DNA from: Ferrovaceae bacterium
GTDB lineage: Bacteria > Pseudomonadota > Gammaproteobacteria > Burkholderiales > Ferrovaceae
Reading direction: 5' to 3'
DNA: 64,000 bases
NCBI GenBank assembly: GCA_027311025.1
Contig: DAICZS010000007.1
Location: 1 to 64,000 of the forward strand
Shown one piece after another: positions 34,137 through 45,896 of the stretch. Below the pieces are notes generated by a model. The model was given only the letters and a program-made list of their open reading frames with translations, had not been told where the DNA came from and ran no database searches. Each line of letters opens with the position of its first letter. Positions within the stretch are counted from its first letter, which is position 1. Both the position numbers and the translations under genes were made by a program.

Positions 34137-35023
34137 TCGTGGTTTCGATGACGCTTGGCCTGTTGCAGGCTGGTGAGATAGCGCAACCGTAACTCGCGGC
34201 GTTCGTTTCCCCGTGCCCAGTTTTTGAGGGCGCAGTCCGGTTCATTGAGATGCTGGCAATCCATGAACCGGCATTGCCCCAGAAGCCCCGAAAACTCCCT
34301 GAAATAACCTTCAATGGCATTGGGACTCAAGTGGGCCAGGCCAAATTCCTGCAGTCCTGGAGAATCGATGAGTGCGCTTTGCGCATCCATGGCGTAGTAA
34401 TGGGCTGCAGTGGTGGTGTGGCGCCCCGAATCCAGAGCCTGCGAGACGATGTTGGTGCGGGCCATGGCGTCAGGTACCAGGGCGTTGACCAGCGTGGATT
34501 TGCCCATGCCGGACTGCCCTACCAGAATGCTGACCTGTCCTGTCAGCACGGGGCGCAATGCCGATACGTCTTCCAGCGCGCTCAGTGAAACCAGGGGGTA
34601 GCCCAGTTCGACGTAGTACTCAAGTGCCGCGCGGACCCGTATCGCAGGGGCCCCCATATCCATTTTGTTGAGGATGATCATGGGTGCCACGCCGGCGGCG
34701 TCGGCAGCAATCAGGCAGCGGGTCAGCAGTTCGTCGCTGTAGGTGGGTTCTGGAGCCACGACGATCAGCGCCTGATCCACGTTGGCGGCCAACAGTTTTT
34801 CGCGCCAGGCATCCGCACGGTACAGCAGGGTACGGCGTTCATGCACCGTTTCAATGACGCCTTGTCCGGGAGAGGTCAACTGGATGTCTACCCGGTCCCC
34901 GCAGGCCACATCCTTGCGCTTGCCGCGGCGCACGCAGCTGATGGGCTGCCCGGAACCGGCAAGGGCAACGTCATAATGACGGCCAAATGCCGCAATGACT
35001 GTTCCGGTGAGGGCGTCGTTCAC
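34133..35023 (-). CDS. rsgA: Ribosome small subunit-dependent GTPase A
   Basis: NKMDMG; GQSGMGKSTLVNAL; DSPGLQEFGL; circularly permuted GTPase order. Confidence 0.95.
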   Translation of the reverse strand: MNDALTGTVIAAFGRHYDVALAGSGQPISCVRRGKRKDVACGDRVDIQLTSPGQGVIETVHERRTLLYRADAWREKLLAANVDQALIVVAPEPTYSDELLTRCLIAADAAGVAPMIILNKMDMGAPAIRVRAALEYYVELGYPLVSLSALEDVSALRPVLTGQVSILVGQSGMGKSTLVNALVPDAMARTNIVSQALDSGRHTTTAAHYYAMDAQSALIDSPGLQEFGLAHLSPNAIEGYFREFSGLLGQCRFMDCQHLNEPDCALKNWARGNERRELRLRYLTSLQQAKRHRNHD

Positions 35024-36276
35024 GCGTTTTGCAGGGATTCCAGGCGCGCAATGCGCACTGCGGCCGGGGGATGTGAGTCATAAACGGCCGAGTGCAAAGG
35101 ATCCGGCGTCAGGGTCGAGGCATTATCCTGGTAAAGCTTGACCAGGGCACTGATCAATTCCCTGGCCGGGGTATGCTGGGCAGCATAGGCATCGGCCTCG
35201 AATTCATGCTTGCGGGAATAAAGGCTCATCAGGGGTTGCAGGGGAAAACCAAAAACCGGAATGACCAGGATGAACAGTATCAAGGCGATTGCAGTCCCCG
35301 GTGTGGTGACGCCCAGTCCGAGATAAAACCAGGGCGCTTCCTTGAGCCAACCCAGAAGCCCCAAAAAGACCAGGCTCAACCCAAACAACACCATGATGCG
35401 CTGGAACACGTGCTTTTGATGGTAATGCCCCAGCTCATGGGCCAGTACGGCCTCTGTTTCAGCGGGGTCCAGGCGCGTGAGCAGGGTGTCGAAAAACACG
35501 ACCCGTTTGCTTTTTCCAAAACCCGTGAAGTACGCGTTGCCATGATTCGAACGTTTGGACCCATCCATCACAAACAGCCCGCTGGAGCGAAAGCCGCAAC
35601 GCTTGAGGAGGGCTTCCACCCGCTGGCGCAAGTCCCCCGGGGGCAGTGGGGTAAACCGGTTGAACAGGGGGGCAATCAGGGTGGGGTAGAGCATCAGCAA
35701 CACCACATTGAAGGCCATCCAGGCTGCCCAGGCCCAGAGCCACCACAGGCTTCCCAACGAATTCATCATCCAGACCGCCGCCAAAAACACGGGGGCACCC
35801 AGGCCCACGGTAATCAGGGATTCGCGCAACAAATCCATCAAAAACAGTCTCGGGGTGATGCGATTGAAACCAAAGCGCGCTTCCACGCCAAAAGTGCCGT
35901 ACAGGCTGAGCGGCAAATCCACCAGTGCGCCGACCAGAAGGACGCTGCCACCGAGCGCCAGATCATGCAGGCTGCCGTTTCCCAAGGCGTCTGCCAGCCA
36001 CCGGTCCAAACCCTCCAGTACGCCACCCTCGATAAAGCCCAGCAGTAGCAAGGCGTCGGTCAGGGTGTGTATCATACGAAGCCTGGTTTTGGCGCAGGTG
36101 TAATCAGCAGCTTTTTGATGGTCTTCCAGCGCAATGCGGTTTTGAAACGCCGCGGGGACGCTTTGTCGGTTAAGCTTGACGTGGCGAATCTGTCTCAATG
36201 CCAGCCACAGGCGTCCTGCAGTCACGCCTGCCAGCAGCGCCAGAAAAACCAGGTGAAACAACATCGAAGCATTCAT
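35020..36276 (-). CDS. M48-family (Ste24/CAAX protease-like) metallopeptidase
   Basis: [13 protein letters not shown] (HExxH); [14 protein letters not shown]-terminal TM segments. Confidence 0.92.
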   Translation of the reverse strand: MNASMLFHLVFLALLAGVTAGRLWLALRQIRHVKLNRQSVPAAFQNRIALEDHQKAADYTCAKTRLRMIHTLTDALLLLGFIEGGVLEGLDRWLADALGNGSLHDLALGGSVLLVGALVDLPLSLYGTFGVEARFGFNRITPRLFLMDLLRESLITVGLGAPVFLAAVWMMNSLGSLWWLWAWAAWMAFNVVLLMLYPTLIAPLFNRFTPLPPGDLRQRVEALLKRCGFRSSGLFVMDGSKRSNHGNAYFTGFGKSKRVVFFDTLLTRLDPAETEAVLAHELGHYHQKHVFQRIMVLFGLSLVFLGLLGWLKEAPWFYLGLGVTTPGTAIALILFILVIPVFGFPLQPLMSLYSRKHEFEADAYAAQHTPARELISALVKLYQDNASTLTPDPLHSAVYDSHPPAAVRIARLESLQNA

Positions 36277-36332
36277 GTAATGATGAGTGTCGTCAGAAAA
36301 CGCAAGTAGGAAAAGGATCAAACCACCGAATT

Positions 36333-36878
36333 ATGGCACAAGACAAGAACCGCCTCATCTGGGTCGACATGGAAATGACGGGACTCGACCCCGCGCGCGA
36401 CAGAATCATCGAAGTGGCCATCGTGATCACTGACAACCAGTTGGCCACGGTCGCCGAGGCACCTGTACTGGTGGTCCATCAGTCAGATGCCGTGCTGGAT
36501 GGCATGGATGCGTGGAACAAGGGAACGCACGGCCGTTCGGGACTGATCGACAAGGTCAAGGCCTCTTCGCTGGATGAAGCCAGGGCAGAAGAATCGCTTC
36601 TGGCCTTTCTCAAGGAATATGTTCCGTCTGGCGAATCACCCCTGTGCGGCAATTCCATTTGCCAGGACAGGCGTTTCCTGGCCAATTACATGCCCAGCCT
36701 GGAACGCTACTTTCATTACCGCAACCTGGATGTCAGCACACTCAAAGAGCTCTCCAAGCGCTGGAAGCCCGAAATTTACGGGGCGTTCAAAAAATCAGGA
36801 AAACATGAGGCCCTGGCGGATATCTACGAGTCCATCGAAGAGCTCAAACATTACCGGGAGCACTTCATCAAGCTTTAA
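36333..36878 (+). CDS. orn: Oligoribonuclease
   Basis: [43 protein letters not shown]. Confidence 0.96.
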   Translation: MAQDKNRLIWVDMEMTGLDPARDRIIEVAIVITDNQLATVAEAPVLVVHQSDAVLDGMDAWNKGTHGRSGLIDKVKASSLDEARAEESLLAFLKEYVPSGESPLCGNSICQDRRFLANYMPSLERYFHYRNLDVSTLKELSKRWKPEIYGAFKKSGKHEALADIYESIEELKHYREHFIKL

Positions 36879-38572
36879 CGGAATACCTTGTTGAGGTGCT
36901 CCAGAAACTGTTGCGCGGGCACATAGCCCACGAGCCGTCCCTCGCTGACTTCGTGGCCGTCACTGCCATAGAAAATGGTGCCAGGGGGGCCGAACAAGCC
37001 GAAGCGTGCCAGCAGGGCCTGGTCTTCCGGGGTGTTTTGAGTAACGTCCGCGCGCAGCAGTACGCCCTTTTCCAGGGTTGATTTTACTTCCTGGGTGGGG
37101 AAAACCTTCTTTTCCATCTCAACGCAAGAGACGCACCAATCGGCGTAAAAATCCAGGAGTACGGGGCGCCCCTCTGCAGCAGCCCTGCCAAGGGCTTGAT
37201 CCAGCGCCGCCGTGGAGGTCACGCGTTCAAAGTGGGGACCATTCGTACTGATCCGTGATCCCAGAAGCGGCATCACCATCCAGAGCGCAACGCCCAGCAA
37301 GAGCACACCAAAGAACCGTTTGACCCAGACCATCCAGCGCCCGGCCCGGGGCAACAACGCTCCAGCTGAAGTACCGATCACCAGCAGCGGCACGCCCATT
37401 CCCAGCGCCAGGATGAACAATGCTGCCCCTCCCAGGGCGATGTCATGGGTCTGTGCGATATAAAGCAGTCCGCCAGCCAGCGGGGCTGCCACACAAGGCC
37501 CCATGACCAGGGCCGAGAGGATGCCCATCAAGCCGACTCCCAGGTACTTTCCCCCGGGTAGCCGGCGGGACAGGTTGTTCAAGCCGTTTTGTAGCACGGG
37601 TGGCAACTCCAACTGGTACACATCGAACATGGAAAGCGCCAGGATGACAAACAGGATGGCCGTGCCGATCTGAACGGGTGGTGTTTGCAGGGTGTTGGAC
37701 AGCAGCGTGCCTGAGAGCCCGGCCAGAACCCCGGCCATGGCGTAGGTCACCGCCATCCCCATTACATAGGTGAGGGACAGGCCAAAGGCGCGGCTTTTGG
37801 TAATGTCATGTCCCTGGCCGGCGATGATGCCCGAGAGGATGGGAATCATGGGAAACACGCAGGGGGTCATGGCCAGCAAGAGTCCGAAACCGAAAAAAGT
37901 GGCCAGCACGAGTAGTGGTCTTGCCCCTTTCAGGAAGCTCAGAAACTCATTGGGGTTGGCCGAGTTGATGTCGGGAGCACGCTCTAACGGGGTGTTTCCG
38001 GAAACGGGTTGGTAACGGCCGGTCAGCGAGGCCAGAACGAAATGTTGCGTGGTGGGCGGGTAGCAGATCCCCTGTTCGGCGCAGCCCTGATAGGTCACTG
38101 CCAGTTCCCGTGGGGGGTCCGCGGGCAGACTGACGTCCACGGCGAAGGGGTGGTGATACACCCAGACACGACCAAAACTGGGGTCCTGTTTGCTCTCGGC
38201 TTGCGGAAAGGCGATTCGGCCTACCGAAGTTTCAGTGGCGTCGACGATCTTGATCCGGTCGCGATACAGGTAATAGCCTGGGGCAGGCGTAAACGCCACG
38301 GCCAGGTCCTGGGCCGCCGCAGTACTGATGCTGACCTTGAAAGCCTCTTCGGGCATCAGGAAGGTTTTGGGGGCATTGGATGTGGCCAGTGTTGCCGGCA
38401 GGGCGGGCTTATTGAAGGGCAACGCTTCAGAAGCGCCTGCAGGGGGCATGGCAGTGGCAAGGAGCAGGGCCCCCAACAGGGGGAGCGTGCACGATCCAAG
38501 GCGTTGCAGTCGCAAGCGGGCAAAGTCCATCAATGTCTGGTTTTCCTGGGGTAACGGTCTTAAGTCGGACAT
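36875..38572 (-). CDS. dsbD: Thiol:disulfide interchange protein DsbD
   Basis: N-terminal domain, multi-TM centre ([16 protein letters not shown]), C-terminal thioredoxin-like [14 protein letters not shown]. Confidence 0.95.
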   Translation of the reverse strand: MSDLRPLPQENQTLMDFARLRLQRLGSCTLPLLGALLLATAMPPAGASEALPFNKPALPATLATSNAPKTFLMPEEAFKVSISTAAAQDLAVAFTPAPGYYLYRDRIKIVDATETSVGRIAFPQAESKQDPSFGRVWVYHHPFAVDVSLPADPPRELAVTYQGCAEQGICYPPTTQHFVLASLTGRYQPVSGNTPLERAPDINSANPNEFLSFLKGARPLLVLATFFGFGLLLAMTPCVFPMIPILSGIIAGQGHDITKSRAFGLSLTYVMGMAVTYAMAGVLAGLSGTLLSNTLQTPPVQIGTAILFVILALSMFDVYQLELPPVLQNGLNNLSRRLPGGKYLGVGLMGILSALVMGPCVAAPLAGGLLYIAQTHDIALGGAALFILALGMGVPLLVIGTSAGALLPRAGRWMVWVKRFFGVLLLGVALWMVMPLLGSRISTNGPHFERVTSTAALDQALGRAAAEGRPVLLDFYADWCVSCVEMEKKVFPTQEVKSTLEKGVLLRADVTQNTPEDQALLARFGLFGPPGTIFYGSDGHEVSEGRLVGYVPAQQFLEHLNKVFR

Positions 38573-38573
38573 T

Positions 38574-39635
38574 TTACTCCGACAACCGGCGCAGCGCCCA
38601 GTTCACATGTTCCCGCACCAGTGCCGAAGGATGGTCCTGGCGCTGGTGCAATGCAGCGATGGCCTTGGGCTGCGGTGGGCCATTGCCGAGGGCGACGGCA
38701 ATGTTGCGCAGCCAGCGCTCATGACCGATGCGGCGAATGGCAGAACCGGCCATCTGGTCATTGAACCGGGTTTCGTCCCAGGAAAACAGGGCAACCAGTT
38801 GGTCGGACTGGAGTGCGCGACGCGGGGCAAAATCAGAAACCGGGGATTGTTGGGCAAAGCGGTTCCACGGGCAGACCAGTTGGCAGTCATCGCAGCCGTA
38901 GATGCGGTTGCCAATCAGCGGTCTTAACGGCTCGGGGATGGCCCCCTTGAGTTCGATGGTCAGGTAGGAGATGCAGCGCTGTGCGTCCAGTCGGTAAGGT
39001 CCCAGGATGGCCTGGGTTGGGCACACGTCGATGCAGGACTGACAGGTTCCGCAATGGTCCTCAACGGGAGCATCGACGGGCAGGGGCAGGTCAGTGTAAA
39101 TTTCGCCCAGGAAGAAAAAAGATCCGCCATCCCGACGCAACAACAGGGTGTGTTTGCCGCGCCAGCCCAGCCCACCCTGATGGGCAATTTCCACCTCCAG
39201 CACGGGGGCACTGTCTGTAAACACCCGGTAGTTGAAAGGCCCCCAGTGCTGCTCCAGCCGGTGGGCCAGTTGCTGCAGGCGGGAGCGCAGCACCTTATGG
39301 TAGTCCCGTCCCAGGGCATACCGCGAGATGTAACCACGGTCAGGGTCAGACAGCGTCGTTTCGGCCTCGCTCAGGGGGGTGGTGAGATAGGGCATGCACA
39401 CGCTGATGACGCGCAGGGTGCCCGGATGCAGCGCGGTGGGGTCCGCGCGCAGGGCAGCGTGTTGCCGCATGAAGTGCATTTCGCCATGATGCCCCGCATC
39501 AAGCCACGCCTGTAGCCTGAGGGTGGCCTCGCGCAGATCGGGGCGCGTCACGCTCACGGCATCAAAGCCCAGATCCAGTGCGCTCTGGGTTAGCAGCAAT
39601 TTGAGCGCGTGGGGGGAAGGCGGGGCAGGCATCAT
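38574..39635 (-). CDS. queG: Epoxyqueuosine reductase
   Basis: CGTCQSCIDVCPTQAILGPYRLDAQRCISYLTIE; YGCDDCQLVCPWNRFAQ. Confidence 0.95.
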   Translation of the reverse strand: MMPAPPSPHALKLLLTQSALDLGFDAVSVTRPDLREATLRLQAWLDAGHHGEMHFMRQHAALRADPTALHPGTLRVISVCMPYLTTPLSEAETTLSDPDRGYISRYALGRDYHKVLRSRLQQLAHRLEQHWGPFNYRVFTDSAPVLEVEIAHQGGLGWRGKHTLLLRRDGGSFFFLGEIYTDLPLPVDAPVEDHCGTCQSCIDVCPTQAILGPYRLDAQRCISYLTIELKGAIPEPLRPLIGNRIYGCDDCQLVCPWNRFAQQSPVSDFAPRRALQSDQLVALFSWDETRFNDQMAGSAIRRIGHERWLRNIAVALGNGPPQPKAIAALHQRQDHPSALVREHVNWALRRLSE

Positions 39636-39733
39636 GACGACCCATGATACCCGAGCAGGCCAACGCTTGCGTTGACGCCCGGGGTATGGTTCGATATCAG
39701 GTTAACCAATCCCAATGCCGTACGAGGTCAGAA

Positions 39734-40222
39734 TTGAACGAGCCAGATGCCGCCGCCCCCTTGACGCTTGAATTCGGGCTTTCCGACCTCGCAGCCACGG
39801 AACATTGGGCAACGCGGTTTGCCGCCTGCCTCAAGCCAGGCATGCTCGTGCTGCTGCAGGGAGACCTTGGTGCGGGTAAAACCACCGTCGTGCGGGCCGT
39901 GTTGCGCGCCCTGGGGGTCGAAGGAAATATCAAGAGCCCTACCTATCCCGTGCTTGAAACCTATAATGTTTCGAGCTTATACTTGTATCACTTTGATTTT
40001 TATCGAATCAAAAGCCATTCTGAACTGGAGGACGCTGGTTTTCGTGAATGCTTCGGCGGAGCGGGACTGTGTTTCGTGGAATGGCCTGAAAAAGCAGGGA
40101 ACTGGCTCCCTGCAGCGGATGTCCTTATCGAATTGCGTGCGGAGGGGGAAGGGAGAAAGCTGACCGTCACTGCGGGCTCATTATTGGGACGACAATGCCT
40201 CGAGCGTATTTTCATTTCCTGA
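39734..40222 (+). CDS. tsaE: tRNA threonylcarbamoyladenosine biosynthesis ATPase TsaE
   Basis: LLQGDLGAGKTTVVRAVLRALG; KSPTYPVLETY; VEWPEKAG. TTG start inferred. Confidence 0.93.
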   Translation: MNEPDAAAPLTLEFGLSDLAATEHWATRFAACLKPGMLVLLQGDLGAGKTTVVRAVLRALGVEGNIKSPTYPVLETYNVSSLYLYHFDFYRIKSHSELEDAGFRECFGGAGLCFVEWPEKAGNWLPAADVLIELRAEGEGRKLTVTAGSLLGRQCLERIFIS

Positions 40223-41619
40223 CAGGGCTCCTGCTCCTCGCGGGAGTCGCAAGCGCCTTCTGGGCTCCTGCTGCGGTGGCAGGCACCCGCATCCATTCCG
40301 TCAGGCTCTGGCCCGCCGAAGCCTACACCCGGGTCACTTTCGAATCGAACACCGGCATTCGCAGCACCCTGTTTTCGGTGGAGCATCCCGACCGGCTGGT
40401 ACTCGACCTCGAAGGGGTGGAACTGGGCCCCCCCCTTGAAACCATGGCGCGCAACCTCAAGGCGGATGACCCCTACATCAAGGGAATTCGGGTAGGGCGT
40501 TTCAAACCAGGCGTTCTGCGCGTGGTATTCGACCTCAAGACCCGGGTCAAGGCCAGCACTTCCCTGCTCGATCCAGTGGCAACATACGGTTACCGGCTGG
40601 TCCTTGATATCTATCCCGAAACGCCTGCGGACCCCCTGATGGCGCTCTTGGAAAGCCATCAAGCTGCGGTCACCACCCCGCAGGGGCCCGATACGCCGCA
40701 GGCTGTCGAGTCTGCGCCACCGCCGGCCCCTCCCGCGGTTTCCGAAGGGGCCGGGGTGGCCCCGGCACTGGAGGCCCCGATTGCAACGGCGGCTGCCACG
40801 CTCCCGTCGTCAGGCGCGCCTGAGCCGTCCCTGAATGTTGCCCCCTCATCTTTGAAGCCCCGAAACCTGCAACAGCGCATCATCATTGCCGTGGACGCGG
40901 GTCACGGCGGAGAGGATCCCGGGGCGCATGGCCGCGGCGGCACCTATGAGAAAAGGGTGACGCTTTCCATCGCGCGACGGCTCAAGGCCAAAATCGATGC
41001 GCAACCCAACCTGCGCGCCGTCCTGATTCGCGACGGCGACTACTTCATCCCGCTCCAGGGTCGCACGGCCAGGGCTCGGCAACTGCATGCTGACCTGTTC
41101 GTGTCGATTCACGCAGATGCCTTCATCAACAGCGATGCGCGCGGTTCTTCGGTGTTTGCCCTGTCCGAAAAAGGGGCTACCTCGGTTGCGGCGCGCTGGC
41201 TGGCCAAGCGGGAAAATGATGCCGATCTCATCGGCGGGGTCAATATCAATGCGCACGAAACCTATCTGGCCCAAACCCTCTTCGATTTGTCTCAAACGGC
41301 CACCATCAACGACAGCCTCAAAATTGCCCGGGCGGTACTGGGCGAGTTGGGCCATGTCAACGCACTACACAAGGGCGAAGTGGAACAGGCAGGATTTGCC
41401 GTACTGAAGTCTCCCGACATTCCTTCCATCCTGGTGGAGACTGCATTCATCACCAACCCCGACGAGGAACGACGCCTGAACGATACTCAATACCAGGACC
41501 GCCTGGCTGAGGCAATCCTGACTGGCCTGCAGCACTATCTGGCAGCCAACCCACCCCTGAACAAATCCCGTACCGTACGATCTGACCTGAATGGCAGTCG
41601 TCTTGCTGTGTTTCCATGA
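40195..41619 (+). CDS. amiC: N-acetylmuramoyl-L-alanine amidase (AMIN + Amidase_3)
   Basis: AMIN-type N-terminus; IAVDAGHGGEDPGAHG; FVSIHADAF; LVETAFITNPDEE. Confidence 0.94.
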   Translation: MPRAYFHFLTGLLLLAGVASAFWAPAAVAGTRIHSVRLWPAEAYTRVTFESNTGIRSTLFSVEHPDRLVLDLEGVELGPPLETMARNLKADDPYIKGIRVGRFKPGVLRVVFDLKTRVKASTSLLDPVATYGYRLVLDIYPETPADPLMALLESHQAAVTTPQGPDTPQAVESAPPPAPPAVSEGAGVAPALEAPIATAAATLPSSGAPEPSLNVAPSSLKPRNLQQRIIIAVDAGHGGEDPGAHGRGGTYEKRVTLSIARRLKAKIDAQPNLRAVLIRDGDYFIPLQGRTARARQLHADLFVSIHADAFINSDARGSSVFALSEKGATSVAARWLAKRENDADLIGGVNINAHETYLAQTLFDLSQTATINDSLKIARAVLGELGHVNALHKGEVEQAGFAVLKSPDIPSILVETAFITNPDEERRLNDTQYQDRLAEAILTGLQHYLAANPPLNKSRTVRSDLNGSRLAVFP

Positions 41620-43385
41620 GGCGTATAGAACGGCTGGACGATGTCCTGATTGCCCAGATTGCTGCTGGTGAAGTCGTTGAAAGGCCCGCTTCGGCGCTGA
41701 AGGAGCTGGTGGAAAACGCACTCGATGCCGAGGCCAGCGACATTGCCGTGACGCTTGAAGAAGGCGGCGTCAAGCGCATCCGGGTGGATGACAACGGGTT
41801 GGGCATGATGGCCGAGGACCTGCCGCTGGCCCTGGCGGCGCACGCTACCAGCAAGATCCGTACCTTGAACGATCTTGAAACGGTGTCGAGCCTTGGCTTC
41901 CGTGGTGAAGCGCTGGCCAGCATGGCCGCCATTGCAGAAGTCACCATCATCAGCAGAACGGCGGCATCCCCCAGGGCGTTCAGCATTCGCAGTCAGGGGG
42001 GAAGGGCAGAAGACGTCAGCCCTGCGGCGCGCGATCCTGGCACCACCATCGTGGTGGCCGACCTGTTTTCAGAGACGCCAGCACGCCGCAAATTTCTCAA
42101 ATCAGAAGCCACCGAGTTTGCCCATTGCGATGATCTGCTGCATCGGCTGGCGCTGGCCAATCCGCAGGTGACTTTTCGACTCACCCATCATGGCCGCGTT
42201 CAACGTCATTGGCCCGCTTCCAGTCTAGAATTGCGCGTGCGTTCCGTGTTGGGCGAAGAATTCATCGCAGCCGCCCTGTCCGTGACTGAGCAGGTTGCAG
42301 GCCTCAGCCTGCAGGGGTGGGTGGCACGACCCACATTCTCCAGGGCATCGCGTGATACGCAATATCTTTTCGTGAACGGTCGCTTCGTGCGCGACAAGCT
42401 GGTGGCTCATGCCATTCGCCAGGCCTACCAGGATGTGCTGCATCACCAGCGGCACCCAGCCTATGTCCTTTTTCTCGATATGGACCCTGCTGCGGTCGAT
42501 GTGAATGTGCACCCCGCCAAAACCGAGGTTCGTTTTCGGGAGTCGCAAGCGGTGCATCGTTTTGTATTTCAAAGCGTCAGCAAGGCGCTGGCAGGTACGG
42601 CCCCGGGACGCGAAGAAGCGTTTTCCCGGGAGCAACCCTACTATTCGCCCGGCACTGGCGTTCGCGCCGCAACACCGGTACAGCAAAACCTGGCCATCCG
42701 TGAGCCCGATGCCTTCCATGCGGCCCTGTTTGGGCCACTCTCCCGGCCCCTGGAACAGGCTGTGGAAAGTGCCGCAGCGAGCACGCCTCATGAGGGTGAA
42801 TCGCCCCCTCTAGGGTATGCCCTGGCCCAATTGCAGGGCATCTACATCCTGGCGCAAAACCGTCTGGGCCTCGTCGTCGTGGACATGCACGCGGCCCACG
42901 AGCGCATCCTCTACGAGCGTCTGAAAGAGGCCCTCAGCCGCCAGGAGCTCCTGTCCCAGCCGTTGCTCATTCCCTTGAGCCTCAATGTGGAGCGCGGTGA
43001 TGTGGCTGCAGTCGAAACCCACGCCGAAGCGCTGGCGGGGTTTGGCTTCGAACTGGCTGTGCTGGGGCCGGAGACGCTGGCCATTCGCGCGCTGCCGGCT
43101 TTACTTGCAAAGGAAGGCGCCGAGGCCCTGACGCGCAGCATCCTGTCCGAGCTGCGTCATTACGGCACTTCCCGCTTACTGATCGAAAAGCAGGATGCGC
43201 TGCTGGCCACGATGGCCTGTCACGGGGCCGTAAAGGCCAACCGGCAGTTGAGCCTGGCGGAAATGAACGCGCTCCTTCGCGACATGGAACGCATCGATCG
43301 TTCGGATCAATGCAACCACGGCCGTCCCACCTGGCGTCAAATCACGCTTGCCGAACTGGATCGCCTGTTCATGCGTGGACAGTAG
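41616..43385 (+). CDS. mutL: DNA mismatch repair protein MutL
   Basis: [37 protein letters not shown]-terminal dimerisation domain. Confidence 0.96.
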   Translation: MRRIERLDDVLIAQIAAGEVVERPASALKELVENALDAEASDIAVTLEEGGVKRIRVDDNGLGMMAEDLPLALAAHATSKIRTLNDLETVSSLGFRGEALASMAAIAEVTIISRTAASPRAFSIRSQGGRAEDVSPAARDPGTTIVVADLFSETPARRKFLKSEATEFAHCDDLLHRLALANPQVTFRLTHHGRVQRHWPASSLELRVRSVLGEEFIAAALSVTEQVAGLSLQGWVARPTFSRASRDTQYLFVNGRFVRDKLVAHAIRQAYQDVLHHQRHPAYVLFLDMDPAAVDVNVHPAKTEVRFRESQAVHRFVFQSVSKALAGTAPGREEAFSREQPYYSPGTGVRAATPVQQNLAIREPDAFHAALFGPLSRPLEQAVESAAASTPHEGESPPLGYALAQLQGIYILAQNRLGLVVVDMHAAHERILYERLKEALSRQELLSQPLLIPLSLNVERGDVAAVETHAEALAGFGFELAVLGPETLAIRALPALLAKEGAEALTRSILSELRHYGTSRLLIEKQDALLATMACHGAVKANRQLSLAEMNALLRDMERIDRSDQCNHGRPTWRQITLAELDRLFMRGQ

Positions 43386-43395
43386 CCATAGCAAG

Positions 43396-44343
43396 ATGTC
43401 CAGCATGCGCGCCAGCGCCATATTCCTGATGGGACCCACGGCCAGCGGCAAGAGCGCCATAGCGCTCGAACTGGCGGCGCGTTTTCCCCTGGAAATCATC
43501 AATGTGGACTCGGCCAGTGTCTATCGGGGAATGGATATCGGCACGGCCAAGCCGGACGCTGAAACATTAAGGCGCGTCCCGCACCACCTGCTCGATTGCA
43601 TCGAACCCACCGAAGCCTACTCTGCAGCGCGCTTTCGTGACGAGGCCCTGCAGGTGATGCACGGAATGGCCCGACGCGGCAGGGTCCCCCTTCTGGTGGG
43701 GGGCACCATGCTGTATTTCAAGGCACTGCAACAGGGGCTGGATGACTTGCCCACCGCTGACCCTGCAGTGCGCGCCGAGCTCGATCAGGAGGCTCTGGAG
43801 CAGGGTTGGCCGGCAATGCATGCAGCCCTCTCGCGGGTGGATCCGGTCTCGGCTGCCCGGTTGCAGCCGGGAGATTCCCAAAGGGTTCAGCGCGCCCTGG
43901 AAGTGTACCGGGTTACCGGAATTCCACTTTCCCAATATCATGGCTCCGAGTCGCGTCAACCGCTCGATGCCAGGGTGCTGGCTCTGGGCTTGCTGCCATC
44001 AGATCGCAGCGTTTTGCACCGGCGCATTGCCGAGCGTTTCGATGCCATGCTGGAGGCAGGCCTGGAAGCAGAATTGCGGACCTTGCGCCAGCGTCATGCA
44101 CTGAACCCCGAGCTTCCCGCAATGCGTGCTGTGGGTTACCGTCAGATGTGGCAGTTTCTGGAGGGGCAGATCGACCGTGCAATGCTGCGCGAAAAAGGCA
44201 TCATTGCCACACGCCAGTTGGCGAAACGCCAGATGACCTGGATGAGGAGCTGGCCCGCGTTGCAAACCTTCGACGCGCTGGCCCCGGGGGTTGTCGGCGA
44301 GATTGAACGGGAAATTGCCCGGTTTCTGCAACCAAAACCCTGA
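43396..44343 (+). CDS. miaA: tRNA dimethylallyltransferase
   Basis: [46 protein letters not shown]. Confidence 0.96.
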   Translation: MSSMRASAIFLMGPTASGKSAIALELAARFPLEIINVDSASVYRGMDIGTAKPDAETLRRVPHHLLDCIEPTEAYSAARFRDEALQVMHGMARRGRVPLLVGGTMLYFKALQQGLDDLPTADPAVRAELDQEALEQGWPAMHAALSRVDPVSAARLQPGDSQRVQRALEVYRVTGIPLSQYHGSESRQPLDARVLALGLLPSDRSVLHRRIAERFDAMLEAGLEAELRTLRQRHALNPELPAMRAVGYRQMWQFLEGQIDRAMLREKGIIATRQLAKRQMTWMRSWPALQTFDALAPGVVGEIEREIARFLQPKP

Positions 44344-44345
44344 GT

Positions 44346-45674
44346 TCAGGGCTTGGTCTGGGTGACCCTGGCCTGAGCCTCGCCTGCTGCGAAGGCGATT
44401 TCGATGGTTTGTCCCGCAACGATTTCATGACTGGCGCGGATGATGCTTCCGGCCTCGTTGCGTACGATGCTGAACCCTCGTGACAACACGGCTTGGGGGT
44501 TGAGGTGGGTCAGTCCAGCTTCGAAGCGCTGCAGGGTTTGATGCTGGCGTTCGAAGTGCTGTTTGCCGGCGCGTGACAGCCGTTGGCGCAGGGCTTCCAG
44601 AACCAGTTTTTGCTGGCGCAGTCGCTCGCCCGGATGAACAAGACGCGCCCGCAACCTGCCCAGTTTCAATTCTTCGCGTTGCAAGCTGGTACGGGCCGTG
44701 CTTTGCAGGCGCCGTTGCACCATATCGAGGCGCATGCCATCCTGTTCCACGCGTCTTTGCAACAGGGTTCGCAGGCGTTGTCCCAAAGCGTTCAGATGGC
44801 GCAGCAGCCCCTGGCGATCCGGGCTGACCAGTTCAGCGGCTGCAGTGGGCGTGGGTGCACGGCGGTCGGCCACGAAATCGGCAATGGTGAAATCGGTCTC
44901 ATGGCCGATGCCGGCGATGACGGGGACCGGACAGGCAGCCAGGGCGCGTGCCACCACTTCTTCGTTGAAGGCCCACAGGTCTTCAATGCTTCCTCCCCCG
45001 CGACAAAGGATGAGCACGTCGCATTCGGCGCGCTGACCGGCAGTTTCGATGGCGCGCGCAATCAGGGTTGCGGCCCCTTCTCCCTGAACAGGAGTGGGGT
45101 AAAGAATGACCCGGGTGGCAGGACTGCGCCGCTTCAGCGTGGTTAGCACATCGCGCAATGCGGCAGCGGCAGGCGACGTGATGATGCCGATCGTGGCGGG
45201 GTGAGGGGGGAGGGGCTTTTTCAGGGCCTCATCAAACAAGCCTTCTCCAGCCAGTTTTTCCTTGAGTTGCGTGAAGGCCTCAAACAGCTTTCCCATGCCG
45301 GCCTGACGCATGGTTTCCACGGTGATTTGACAGGAGCCGTTGGGGGGATAGAAGGTGGTGGGGCCCTTGAGCTCGATGGCCAGTCCATTGCGTGGACGCC
45401 AGTCCAGGCGCTGGTTTCTGGAACGGAACATGACGCACCGGATCTGTGCGTTGGCATCTTTGAGATTGAAGTACCAGTGCCCCGAAGTGGCTTCGGTAAA
45501 GTTGGAAATTTCCCCCTGAATCCAGACGGCGGGCAAGGCCTCTTCCAGAACCCTCTGGATGCGTGAAGCGAAGCTTGAAACAGTGAGTATCAGCTCCAAG
45601 CTGTCTGGCAATTGAGGCAAAATCCCTTCGAGAGTGGCATCAGATTTAGAAGGCGATTTCATAAGCTCGGCCAC
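44346..45674 (-). CDS. xseA: Exodeoxyribonuclease VII large subunit
   Basis: WIQGEISNFTEATSGHWYFNLKD; LILCRGGGSIEDLWAFN; GIGHETDFTIADFVADRRAPTPTAAAE. Confidence 0.96.
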   Translation of the reverse strand: MAELMKSPSKSDATLEGILPQLPDSLELILTVSSFASRIQRVLEEALPAVWIQGEISNFTEATSGHWYFNLKDANAQIRCVMFRSRNQRLDWRPRNGLAIELKGPTTFYPPNGSCQITVETMRQAGMGKLFEAFTQLKEKLAGEGLFDEALKKPLPPHPATIGIITSPAAAALRDVLTTLKRRSPATRVILYPTPVQGEGAATLIARAIETAGQRAECDVLILCRGGGSIEDLWAFNEEVVARALAACPVPVIAGIGHETDFTIADFVADRRAPTPTAAAELVSPDRQGLLRHLNALGQRLRTLLQRRVEQDGMRLDMVQRRLQSTARTSLQREELKLGRLRARLVHPGERLRQQKLVLEALRQRLSRAGKQHFERQHQTLQRFEAGLTHLNPQAVLSRGFSIVRNEAGSIIRASHEIVAGQTIEIAFAAGEAQARVTQTKP

Positions 45675-45803
45675 GCCTTGATGAGCGGCTATTTTTTAAA
45701 ATATTGTTAAACAAAGCCATATTTTTTTGCTGTTCAAAAAATGCGCTAATCAAAAAAAGTCCATTAGGATGATGGGGTTGTCATAAATCAAAGGAAACTG
45801 TTC

Positions 45804-45832
45804 ACAAAGTTATCCACAGACTTTGTGGACAA
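45804..45832. promoter_or_regulatory. Inverted DnaA-box pair in the xseA-exbB intergenic region
   Basis: TTATCCACA (45810-45818, exact consensus) and inverted TTGTCCACA (45824-45832); also ACAAAGT/ACTTTGT inverted repeat. Confidence 0.6.
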
Positions 45833-45896
45833 CTCGCATGGGTCGCCAATCCCTGCTCCTTCCATTACACTACCACCCAGTTGATATCCTTGGGGA

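Noticed and set aside
45690-45835. Calling the xseA-exbB intergenic region the chromosomal oriC
   Set aside because: Only two good DnaA boxes, no dnaA/dnaN/gidA/rpmH nearby, no strand switch of genes around it, and the rRNA operon orientation argues against it; kept only as a DnaA-box finding.
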